NCBI RefSeq assembly: GCF_905171765.1
Contig: NC_053392.1
Coordinates: 451,272,722-451,336,721, forward strand
Length of the DNA: 64,000 nt
Source: Bufo bufo
Taxonomy: Eukaryota; Chordata; Amphibia; Anura; Bufonidae
Direction of reading: 5' to 3'
The notes beneath the pieces were generated by a model that did no database searches, was not told the origin of the DNA, and saw only the letters and a list, made by a program, of their open reading frames with translations. Below, piece by piece: positions 1 to 9,315 of the stretch (position 1 is its first letter; the number at the start of each line of letters is the position of its first letter). The translations under genes and the position numbers were made by a program.

Positions 1-842
1 GCTTGCACAGTAAAAAAATCAAGTTTTGCAGATGACACTAAACTGTGTAAAGTAATTAAAATGGAAGAGGACAGTATACTACTACAGATGGATCTGGAAA
101 GATTGGAGGCTTGGGCAGAGAAGTGGCAGATGAGGTTTAACACTGACAAATGTAAGGTTATGCACATGGGAAGGAATAATGCAAGTCACCCGTACATACT
201 AAATGTTAAAACACTGGGTAACACTGACATGGAATAGGACCTAGGAATTTTGGTGAACAGCAAACTAAGCTGTAGAAACCAGTGTCAGGCAGCTGCTGCC
301 AAGGCCAATAAGATAATGGGTTGCATCAAAAGGGGAATAGATGCCCGTGATGAGAACATAGTCCTACCACTTTACAAATCATTAGTCAGACCACACATGG
401 AGTACTGTGTACAGTTCTGGGCTCCTGTGAACAAGGCAGACATAGCAGAGCTGGAGAGGGTTCAGAAGAGGGCAACTAAAGTAATAACTGGAATGGATGG
501 ACTACAGTACCCTGAAAGATTATCAAAAGTGGGGTTATTCACTTTAGAAAAAGACAACTGAGGGGAGATCTAATTACTATGTATAAATATATCAGGGGTC
601 AGTACAGAGATCTATCCCATCATCTATTTATCCCCAGGACTGTGACTGTGACGAGGGGACATCCTCTGTGTCTGGAGGAAAGAAGGTTTGTACACAAACA
701 TAGAAGAGGATTCTTTACGGTAAGAGCAGTGAGACTATGGAACTCTCTGCCTGAGGAGGTGGTGATGGTGAGTACAATAAAGGAATTCAAGAGGGGTCTG
801 GATGTATTTCTGGAGGGTAATAATACAGGATATAGCTACTAG
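1..842 (+). pseudogene. CR1/L2-type LINE reverse transcriptase, C-terminal fragment
   Basis: Translation in shifting frames gives the end of a non-LTR reverse transcriptase. A FADDTKL polymerase box is near base 30-50, then the usual 'LVRPHMEYC' block (about 385-410), 'ELERVQKRATK' (about 450-480), and a tail ending in 'FFTVRAVRLWNSLPEEVV' (about 710-765). This order is typical of CR1/L2-clade LINEs. The copy is dead: an in-frame TAG lies near 236 and the frame changes near 560. The element starts upstream of the window, so its endonuclease and first ORF are not visible here. After 842 comes an untranslated tail to about 970. Superfamily is confident; CR1 versus L2 is not resolved. Confidence 0.85.
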
Positions 843-973
843 AGAGGGGTCGTTGATCCAGGGAGTTATTCTGATTGGAGCAGGGAAGGAATTTTTTTCC
901 CCCTTAAGTGGGGAGAATTGGCTTCTACCTGAGTTCAGCCTGTTATCCTGCAAGTTGAATCAGAGTAAGGCAA

Positions 974-1185
974 AAAAAAAACCTGTGAGGTAGAAGCCAA
1001 TTTTACTCACTTTAGTGGGAAAAAATTCCTTCCCGACTCCAATCAGGCAATCGGAATAACTCCCTGGTTCAACGACCCCTCTCTAGTAGCTATAGCCTGC
1101 AATATTATTACACTCCAGAAATACAGCCAGGCCCCTCTTGAACTCTTTTAGTGAACTCACTATCACCACCTCCTCAGGCGGCAGC
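974..1185 (-). mobile_element. Inverted copy of the same LINE 3' end
   Basis: Reading the minus strand from 1185 to 974 repeats the end of the preceding element: the last codons (compare 745-840 with 1085-1180), the 'gagaggggtcgttga' block and the 'gaattggcttctacct' tail. The two copies lie tail-to-tail around about 960. This explains the minus-strand ORF that mirrors the LINE tail. It may be a second insertion or an inverted duplication. Confidence 0.75.
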
Positions 1186-1315
1186 AGTTCAACAAGATTC
1201 ACACGTCATTTACACTAAACCTGCACTGTCCCTGCTGTCTCCCTACAGTCTCAAAAAACTCTCCCTACGATTTCCCTGCACTGTCCCTGCATTCTCTCTA
1301 TCCGATGTTCTTAAA

Positions 1316-1349
<34 letters not shown>

Positions 1350-1359
1350 CACATACACA
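1316..1359. repeat. (TG)n(TA)n(CA)n microsatellite
   Basis: A run of TG dinucleotides passes into TA and then CA repeats, directly abutting the left end of a Tc1-like element. Confidence 0.95.
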
Positions 1360-2771
1360 CAGTGGATATAAAAAGTCTACACACCCCTGTTAAAATATCA
1401 GGTTCCTGTGCTGTAAAAAAAAAAATTTGACAAATATAAATCATTTCAGAACTTTTTCCACCTTTAATGTGACCTGTAAACTGTACCACTCAATTGAAAA
1501 ACAAACTGAAATCTTTTAGGTGGAGGGAAGAAAACTAAAAAAAACTAAAATATTGTGGTTACATGAGTGTGCACACCCTCTTATAACTGGGGATGTAGCG
1601 GTGTTCAGAATTAAGCAATCACATTCAAAATCATGTTAAATAGGAGTCAGCATACACCTGCCATCATTAAAGTGCCTCTGATTAACCCCAAATAAAGTTC
1701 AGCTGCTCTAGTTGGTCTTTCCTGAAAGTTTCTTAGTCGCATCCCACAGCAAAAGCCATGGTCCACAGAGAGCTTGCAAAGCATCAGAGGGATCTCATTG
1801 TTAAAAGGTATCAGTCAGGAGAAGGGTAGAAAAGAATTTCCAAGGCATTAGTTATACCAAGGAACACAGTAAAGACAGTCATTATCAAGTGGAGAAAATA
1901 TGGCACAACAGTGACATTACCAAGAACTGAGGAGGTCATAAGGAATTATTAACTGGCCACATTTATTATTTACTAGCACTAGGGATCAGGTCTGGGATAG
2001 GAACAGGTATCCGGACGGGGTCGCCCCTATTGGGGCGGGTGCTCTGTGTAGATAGGCAGAATGAAACTAGCCCCCTTCCCCTTTCATAGGGTTATATAGG
2101 GCACAGTTCTGCATCGCCTTTACAGACGCCACCCCCATCTAGTGACCTCGTATCCGGCCTACTTCTGATATCCTTATACAGACCCTCCAGGAAATTCTCG
2201 CTGATCCCAGTAGCTCTTTTGGTCTGGTGGAGCAGGTTTAATTACTTTTCTACCAGTACTGGGGTACCAGGTTTGGACCCCATCTGTTTTTATGATGATG
2301 CATCTTAGTGGTGTGTTTTAGCTGCACATTGAATTAAAAGTAATATTTTAGTTAATGATACTCCCCCTTTTTGCTGATTGATATTGGAGTACTGGTGAAG
2401 CCCATATACCTTTTGGATCTTCTATTGTATTGTATTTCTGCAAAGAAGAGTGGGCAGATCTTGGCAAGTGAAAATGTGCCATGCTGATAGACTCCTACCC
2501 AAAAAGACTGAGTGCTGTAATAAAATCAAAAGGTGCTTCAACAAAGTATTAGTTTAAGGGTGTGCACACTTATGCAACCATATTATTTTATTTTTATCTT
2601 TTTTCTTCCCTCCACCTAAAAGATTTCAGTTTGTTTTTCAATTGAGTTGTACAGTTTATAGGTCACATTAAAGGTGGAAAAGGTTCTGAAATTATTTATC
2701 TTCGTCTCATTTTTTTACAGCACAGAAACCTGACATTTTAACAGGGGTGTGTAGACTTTTTATATGCACTG
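1360..2771 (+). mobile_element. Decayed Tc1-like element with long inverted repeats
   Basis: The ends are inverted copies of about 200 bp starting CAGTGGATATAAAAAGTC; the right end reads GACTTTTTATATGCACTG and is followed by TA. The left flank is CA instead of TA, inside a microsatellite. From about 1758 the N-terminus of a Tc1 transposase is readable ('MVHRELAKHQRDLIVKRYQ', helix-turn-helix), broken by a stop near 1828. C-terminal transposase remnants are at about 2441-2560. The middle (about 1932-2440) does not match a transposase and looks like foreign sequence replacing the catalytic core. Non-functional. Confidence 0.82.
1932..2440. other. Unidentified sequence replacing a Tc1 catalytic core
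   Basis: Between the two transposase remnants lies about 500 bp with no transposase similarity, no long ORF and moderately GC-rich segments. I do not recognise it. I see no clear target-site duplication, so insertion and replacement by recombination are both possible. Confidence 0.4.
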
Positions 2772-2773
2772 TA

Positions 2774-3492
2774 GATGTAATTATTATTAATAAATATTAA
2801 TAGCTTTCGACAACACTGTCCCTACCGCATAAGTGCTTGTGAAGTCTCTCCCTAAGCTCAGCTCACAGTAAAATGGCGGAGAGCGCGTGATGAGGCTTTT
2901 ATGGGGCTTTCACATCACAGGAGATGGATGGATGGCTTTCGGTGGATTGACTGGCTGCTCGGTACTATGGGTCGTATCACATTCCCGGGTTTCTCACTTT
3001 TACTTTGTAACCAGGGCAGCAGTCGTTATAGGAAAAAACTATTTGTTACAACCAAGCGTGAGGAAATTCGGATAGGTGGCAAATCGAATTTTTCCTAAAC
3101 TTCTAATCAAATTCCACTTAGGATGCTTTGCTGAACACTAATTATTACTAATGGTGGGACTGTAAGTGCACTATTACTTCTAAGGGCACTGTGGTAGAAA
3201 ATGTTCACTATTGGTGGGACTTTTGGGACCACTATTGCTGTGGGCACCCTGGCACAGTATCAGCTTAGCACAATTATTTTTGGGGGATATTATGTTTATG
3301 GCACACTGTAATAGGTATGTTCTGCTATATTCTCCTGTATGTTTGGTAGCACTGAATGTAATAGTCATCGATAATGGTGTGGTGTCATTTTGATAGGAGC
3401 ATTAGTGTGCTACATGCTGCTCTATTCTTTCTGTCAAATCTTCTATTTCTAGACTCCTAGCTCAATATTAACAACAATATTTTGTTTTATAG
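2774..3492. other. Intronic sequence, no feature recognised
   Basis: Only short chance ORFs are present; I see no coding similarity. The last bases form a pyrimidine-rich tract and AG acceptor for the exon at 3493. Confidence 0.6.
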
Positions 3493-3627
3493 GTGCTTCA
3501 TGAGCCTTTAATTGATGAAGATCCAGCATTTATTGCCTCTTGTACAGAGCGAGAATTACGGAAAAGGAAGAAGAGAAAATTCACTCTGTGGGTGAGGCAG
3601 TGTTCTTCAACGGGATTCATTTCTCAG
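3493..3627 (+). CDS. PGBD5: PGBD5 exon (internal exon 1 of 4 seen)
   Basis: This 135-bp exon, flanked by a tag acceptor and a gtaagg donor, encodes exactly 45 codons (phase 0 to 0). It begins [19 protein letters not shown] and ends in [12 protein letters not shown]. This matches my knowledge of vertebrate PGBD5, a domesticated piggyBac transposase-derived protein expressed mainly in brain and nucleus-associated. It covers the end of the first catalytic segment: the IDED motif (residues 7-10 of the exon) occupies the place of the first DDD-triad aspartate region, followed by a basic stretch (RKRKKRK) and the LWV...TGF strand that follows it in piggyBac transposases. It joins in frame to the exon at 44571 across a 40.9-kb intron. 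No stop codon or frameshift is seen. Confidence 0.92.
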
Positions 3628-3756
3628 GTAAGGCCATTCACATCAGCACTATAAACTTCTGTTCTGCTCTGATATAGACCGAACGGAAATAACAAAAGTC
3701 CTGCATTTGGCATATAACTGAGAGAAATAATGAAAATGCACTCCAACATACATGTA

Positions 3757-3822
3757 GCCGTTTGCTTCTTCCAATGAACAAGCAAACTACAATGTTTGTA
3801 TGTCCAATGTAGAAGCAAACGG
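3757..3822. repeat. Short imperfect hairpin
   Basis: GCCGTTTGCTTCT near 3757 is answered by AGAAGCAAACGGC near 3810-3822. Probably the core of a small MITE remnant. Confidence 0.5.
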
Positions 3823-3956
3823 CAAAATTATATGGGGCGAATCTGTACAGGTGATTTTTATACTGTTGAAGTGGCTATTTTGTGACATTTCAGAGGTCAG
3901 ATAAGCAGTGCTAGTATGTGGTGAATGAATATATAAGGACCGGGCCATTTTTCACT

Positions 3957-4215
3957 TTAGGCCTCTTTCACACGGGTGTCCCGGATTTGCTCCGGATGCG
4001 TTGTGTGTGCATTGCGGGAAACCCGCGCGAGTAGCCACGCAATTGCAGTCAGTTTTGACTTGCGATTTGCGTTCCGATTTTTTCCCCGCGTGAATGCAAT
4101 GCGTTTTGCATGCGCGTGAAAAAAAACTGAATGTGGCTTTAGGACACCTAACCCAGACCCGAACCCGGACTTCTTCACTGAAGTTCTGGTTTGGGTTAGG
4201 TGTTCTATTCATTTT
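3957..4215. repeat. Fragment of a CpG-rich 'cctctttcacacgg' MITE
   Basis: The sequence starts with a terminal motif like those of the MITEs at 4382, 5298, 44785 and 59893 (ggcc.ctttcacac.g), contains gcgtgaatgcaatgcg, and ends in the ttttattattttcccttata stretch that forms a perfect hairpin elsewhere in the window. Only one arm is clear. Confidence 0.6.
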
Positions 4216-5135
4216 ATTATTTTCCCTTATAAATATTTTGATTCTTATTTACCAGTGTCATGAAGTACAATATGTGACGAGAAAACAATCTCAGAATGGC
4301 CTGGATAAGTAAGAGCGTTTTAAAGTTATCACTACATAAAGTGACACTGGTCAGATTTGCAAAAATCAGTCTGGTCCTTAAGGCCCCTTTCCCACGGGCG
4401 AGAATTCCGCGCGTGTGCAATGCGTGAGGTGAACGCATTGCACCCGCACTATATCCGGACCCATTCACTTCAATGGGGCTGTTCAGATGAGCGGTGATTT
4501 TCACACATCACTTGTGCGTTGCGTGAAAATCGCAGCATGTTCTACATTCTGCGTTTTTCACGCAACGCAGGCCCCATAGAAATTAATGGTTCTGCGTGAA
4601 GCAAGATCCTTCTATCTTCATTCATCAAGACCTGCGCTGACGTCACTGTGCTCACGTGGTGAGCGCGATTACGTCATCAAAGGTCCTTTGCAACCATGCG
4701 TGAAAATCGCACCGCATCCGCACTTGATTGCGGATGCTTGCGATTTTCACGCAGACCCTTTCATTTCTATGGGGCCTGCGTTGCGTGAAAAACGCAGAAT
4801 ATAAAACATGCAGAGATTTTCACGCAAAGCACAAGTGATGCGTGAAAATCACCGCTCATCTGAACAGCCCCATTGAAGTGAATGGGTCAGGATTCAGTGC
4901 GTGGGCAATGCGTTCGCCTCACGCATTGCACCCACGCGGAATTGTCGCCCATGTGAAAGGGGCCTTAAGGACCAGACAGATTTTTGCAAATCTGACATAT
5001 GTCACTTTATGTGGTGATAACTTTAAAATGCTTTTACTTATACAAGCCATTCTGAGATTGTTTTCTCATCACATATCGTACTTCATGAAAGGAGTTAATC
5101 TTAATCAAAATATTTCATTTTTATTTATAGAAAAA
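4215..5135. repeat. Long fold-back element (arms about 4215-4640 and 4720-5135)
   Basis: Sequence from about 4215 is matched by the reverse complement ending near 5135. The pairing runs through cttcatgaca/tgtcatgaag-like ends, ctttatgt, tggtccttaagg, the tttcacgcgttgcgtgaaaatcgc blocks and the central cgcacttgattgcggatgcttgcg. An inner element bounded by ggcccctttc...gaaaggggcc (4382-4964) is flanked on both sides by TTAA, so a MITE appears to sit at the centre of a larger palindrome. No coding capacity. Confidence 0.75.
4382..4964. mobile_element. Palindromic MITE, possibly PIF/Harbinger-related
   Basis: Terminal inverted repeats are GGCCCCTTTC and GAAAGGGGCC, flanked by TTAA on each side, so the duplication could be read as TTA, TAA or TTAA. 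Nearly all of its length is self-complementary and rich in CpG-bearing 'gcgtgaaaatcgc' motifs. A relative at 5298-6036 has a clear TTA duplication, which favours Harbinger. Confidence 0.6.
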
Positions 5136-5297
5136 TTGGGAAAAATTCGAAACTATCCAAATTTCTATTTCTCTGCTTTTAAAACAGATAGTGATACCTC
5201 ATATAATAGTTATTACTTTACATTCCCCAATAGTCTACTTCATGTTTGGATCATTTTGTGAATGCCATTTTATTTTTTGGGGACGTTAGAAGGCTTA
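5136..5297. repeat. Dispersed repeat A, left part
   Basis: The stretch ending tttttggggacgttagaaggctta is closely repeated at 46610-46760. The repeat resumes at 6037 after an inserted MITE. No coding function is seen. Confidence 0.8.
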
Positions 5298-6036
5298 GGC
5301 TACTTTCACACTGGTGTTTTGGCTTTCCATTTGTGAGATCCGTCATGGGCTCTCACAAGCGGTCCAAAACGGATCAGTTTTGCCCTAATGCATTCTGAAT
5401 GGAAAAGTATCCTCTCAGAATGCATCAGTTTGCCTCCATTCCGCTTTGAAAGCGGACACCAAAATGCCGCTTGCAGCGTTTTGGTGTCCGTATGACGAAA
5501 CTGAGCCAAACGGATCCGTTCTGACACACAATGTAAGTCAATGGGGACGGATCCGTTTTCTATGACTCAATAGAAAACGGATCCGTCCTCCATTGACTTT
5601 CAATGGTGGTTAAGACGGATCCATCTTGGCTATGTTAAAGGGGTTGTCCAAGTTATCTGCAGCTGTGAGCAGATATAATTACACCCAAGCAGTCCTATTC
5701 ATTTCAATGGTACAGATCGCTCCTATACAAGTGTATGGGAACGATCCAGATGCAACGGCAAGAAGGTAAACAGTGAAGAGGAGGTGGCGCTGGCATGGCG
5801 CGCGCCTTCTCTTCAAACAGCTGATCGGCGGGGGTGCCGGGTGTCGGACCCCCGCCGATCTGATATTGATGACCTATCCTCAGGATAGGTCATCAATAAA
5901 TATAACTTGGACAACCCCTTTAAAGATAATACAAATGGATCTGTTCTGAAAGGATGCAGACATTTGTATTATCTGAACGGATCAGTCTGTGCAGATCCAT
6001 GATGGATCCGCACCAAACGCGAGTGTGAAAGTAGCC
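5298..6036. mobile_element. Harbinger-like MITE with TTA target duplication
   Basis: Ends are GGCTACTTTCACACT and the inverse GTGTGAAAGTAGCC, directly flanked by TTA at 5295-5297 and 6037-6039. The copy of the surrounding repeat at 46741 reads straight through (aaggcttagaagtttag), so the empty site is present in the same window and fixes the borders. Length is 739 bp, palindromic, with repeated 'acggatccg' motifs and no ORF. A TTA duplication fits PIF/Harbinger. It contains a second MITE (5639-5919). Confidence 0.88.
5639..5919. mobile_element. TTAA-flanked MITE nested in the Harbinger-like MITE
   Basis: Inverted ends AGGGGTTGTCCAAGTTAT and ATAACTTGGACAACCCCT are flanked by TTAA at 5635-5638 and 5920-5923. 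The interior contains a second symmetric pair (gatgacctatcctcaggataggtcatc). TTAA duplications are made by piggyBac and Kolobok transposases; the non-coding copy cannot tell them apart. Confidence 0.85.
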
Positions 6037-6478
6037 TTAGAAGTTTAGAAGCAAATCTTGAATTTTTTTTTAGAAAATTTCCAAAACCCACTTTTTAAGG
6101 ACTAGTTCAGGTCTGAAGTCACTTTGTGAGGCTTACATAATAGAAACCACCCAAAAATGACCCCATTTAAGAAGCTACACCCCTCAAGTTATTAAAAATT
6201 GATTTTAAAAACATTGGTAACCCTTTAGGTGTTCCACAAGAATTAATGGAAAATGGAGATGAAATTTCAGAATTTCACTTTTTTGGCATATTTTCCATTT
6301 TAATAAAAAAAAATTCAGCTAACAAAGCAAAGGTTAACAGCCAAACAAAACTCAATATTTATGGCCCTGATTTTGTACTTTACAGAAACACCCCATATGT
6401 GGTCGTAAACTGCTGTACGGGCACACGGCAGGGCGCAGAAGGAAAGAAATGCCTTATGGTTTTTGGAGGGCAGATTTC
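6037..6478. repeat. Dispersed repeat A, right part
   Basis: This continues the repeat interrupted at 5297 and matches 46755-46985 (agaagtttagaagcaaatc, accacccaaaaatgacccca, gtgttccacaagaattaatgg). It is cut at about 6478 where the minus-strand LINE begins. Confidence 0.8.
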
Positions 6479-6818
6479 ACTGGGATCCCATCAGGCCCTT
6501 GTGACTTATTTGTATTAATTTTAGACAGCTGACTTAGAACCTCTTCCTCTGTAAAGACACATGCATCAAAAGATGAATTAGTCTTCTTTCCTAACTGAGG
6601 TCCTTTTCCTTCATTTTCCTTTGTAAAAACTGAACAGAAGTATTCATTGAGGCAGTCAGCTAGTTCTTTATCTTCTTCCATATACCTTCCTTCTTTTGTT
6701 TTTAATTTGGTAATTCCTTGTTTTAATTTCCTTTTTTTATTTATGTATCTGAAGAATGCCTTATCGCCTTTTTTCCCTGACTGAGCTAATTTCTCTTCTG
6801 CCTATGCTTTAGAAGCTC

Positions 6819-7879
6819 TTATAACTTGTTTGGCCTCTCTCTGCCTAATCTTATAAATTTGCCTGTCATCCTCGTTTTTTTTTTTTTATAATTCCTAAAT
6901 GCTATCTTTTTGTTTTTAATGATTTTGGCAACTTCTGCTGAGTACCACAGTGGTCTCTTCCTTTTTTTGCTTTTACTGACAAGCCTAATGCAATTTTCTG
7001 TTCCCTTCAATAGTGCCACTTTTAAGTAGTCCCATTTCTCCTGGACTCCAATGAAACTGTTCCAATCTGATAGGGACTCGTATACCACTAATGTAATTTT
7101 AGAAAAGTCAGTTTTTCTAAAATCTAAAACTTTTGTTTTTGTGTGGTGTGACTCAGTCACTGTACTTATAGTAAACCACACTGACTGGTGATCACTAGAT
7201 CCCAAGCTTTCCCCTACAGTAATATCAGATAACAAATTCCCATTTGTGAATACTAAATCTAAAATGGCCTCCTTCCGGGTTGGCTCCTCAACTACTTGCT
7301 GTAGAGATAATCCCAGTAGGGAATTTAGATTATCTGTACTCCTGGCAGAACTAGCTATTTTGGTTTTCCAGTTTACATCAGGAAGATTGAAGTCTCCCAT
7401 AATGATAACTTCCCCCTTCAAGGTCATTTTAGCTATTTCCTCAACTAGTAGATCATCTAATTCTTTGACTTGGCTAGGTGGTCTATATATCACACCTACA
7501 CGAGTTACCTTATGATTATCAAGCTTCAAGGTAACCCAAACTGACTCTAAATTGTTCTCGCTAACTTGTATCAAATTAGATTTTATGCTATCTTTTACAT
7601 ACAGGGCTACCCCTCCCCCTTCTTGCCTTATCTCTCTTTCCTGTATAGAGAGAACCCTGGTATTGTTATATCCCAGTCATTACTCCCATTGAACCACGTC
7701 TCAGTAACAGCCACTACATCTATATTCTCAGATGCCATTATAGCCTCCAGTTCATTGATCTTATTCCCTAAACTGCGAGCATTTGTAGACAAGAATCTGA
7801 GCTTGTCATTTCTTAACCTTTGTGCTACTGGCATCTTCTGGCATTGTTTCGGGGGGCAGTTGGACTGCTGGATTATCAC
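6819..7879 (-). pseudogene. LINE ORF2 endonuclease domain (frameshifted)
   Basis: Two adjoining frames make an APE-type endonuclease. The upstream frame (7879-7628) has FLSTNARSLGNK and VTETWFNGS (catalytic Asn and Glu); a frameshift near 7630 leads to YVKDS, then VIYRPPS, IMGDFNLPDVNW and SLGSSDHQS (Asp, Asn and final Asp-His). The order and motifs match CR1/L2 endonucleases. A short continuation on 6681-6480 reads like the entry to the reverse transcriptase (NKSQGPDGIP) and then stops being LINE-like. Confidence 0.82.
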
Positions 7880-8772
7880 TCTTTTGCCCCCCTTTCATAG
7901 TTTAAATGCTCCTTAGCAAATACTTGGAACTGTTCACCGAGGACATTCGTTCCCTTGAGAGAAAGATGCAAACCATCTTTCTTGTACAGTTCTTTTCCAT
8001 TCCAACAAGAGCTAACATGAGACACAAAGCCAAACCCTTGGTTCAGACACCATTCACCAAGCCATACATTGAATTCCTTAATGCGCATCTTCCTGTCATG
8101 CTGAAGGTTATGCACAGGCAAAACTGCAGAGAATGAAACAGTTGATGCAACCTCCCGTATATCCTTTCCAAGTGTGTGAAAAGCTTCTTTCACCTTTGAA
8201 ACCTCATTGCAAGCCAGATCAAATGTCCCAAGATGGACAATAACATCCCTTTCCTGCTTTGCTTGCCTAACAATATTAAGGATCCGTTGTCTATCCCTGC
8301 TAGCGGTAGCACCAGGGAGACATCTCACAACACCATTCTCCTCAAACTTCACACCTCTTATGATGGAATCGCCCACCAACAGTTGCCTACTATCAGTCCT
8401 CACCTTCTCCTTTTTGTCTTTGGCTGCAGTCTTGCATACTTTAGGCATGGGAGATGATTGTTTCTCACCCACTGTGCTTGAGCCATCCTCCATGTTGCTC
8501 TTGCACTCTGAAAGTGCGGCAAATGAATTTTGGAGAGCCACAGACTGTGGGACATGTCTTCTATCCACAACTCTCAGTCTACCAGAACCTGCAGTAACCC
8601 ATCTTCCATTTCTAGGGGGCCTCTGTGGCAGTGGCATTGCAATGTTCTCAGCCTGAGTTTGTTTAATGGTTAATTTACAAATCTCATATTTCAAAAAGGC
8701 GATTTCCTGCTGCATTATGGAGAGCTGTCTACAGATCAGACCTCCGAAGAGTGGAACCTGAAACATAAGCAC
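7876..8772 (-). pseudogene. LINE ORF1 protein with SGNH esterase domain
   Basis: A 298-codon ORF. The first third has helical, glutamine-rich sequence and a basic segment. From about residue 130 it follows the SGNH hydrolase pattern known from ORF1 of CR1/L2 LINEs: block I LLVGDSIIRG with the nucleophile serine, a block like HLGTND that here reads HLGTFDLA (the Asn is replaced by Phe), and a C-terminal DGLHLSLKG holding the Asp-His pair. The esterase is thought to act on lipids or membranes, but its role in transposition is not settled. The ORF is open but the rest of the element is broken, so it is treated as a pseudogene. The start is the first ATG of the ORF and may not be the native one. 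Confidence 0.78.
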
Positions 8773-9315
8773 AACAATTCCTGCACAGAACCAGGCCTGC
8801 CATTGTAAAGAGGGGAAAGATTATTTTTTTTTTTTAAACAGTTTTTATTAAGTTTTCAAATATTTAAAGAATAAACATACAAACAAAGGCAGTGTCGCAC
8901 TGCTACCATTGGTATCCATTCTTACAAGTGCAAAGTAATTTACCAGTTGTAGTGTCCATGAACATACAGAGGCTGACAAAAACCCAACTAAGCTGTCAGT
9001 ATTAGCCGTCCGCCTCCGTGGGATACAATAGCAGCCATCCCCGAGAGAGCCTTAATATTATAGACTGATATGATCCCTAGTGGGCTCCCGGGGTAGATGC
9101 CCTGATATTGTCTCATTCCTATTGTACTTTGTAGTAGTGAATTAGAGAACGACACAGACAAATAAAGAAAAGACTAGAACAAAAACGGAGATGTTCGGGA
9201 GTGTTTGGGCTCAAAGATCCCCCCCCCCCCCCAATTCAGGATAGTAGAACCGGTTCTTCGCCAGCTGTCATCTGTTGCAGAAACCACGTGGTCCCCGAAA
9301 AGCATTCGTGTATGG

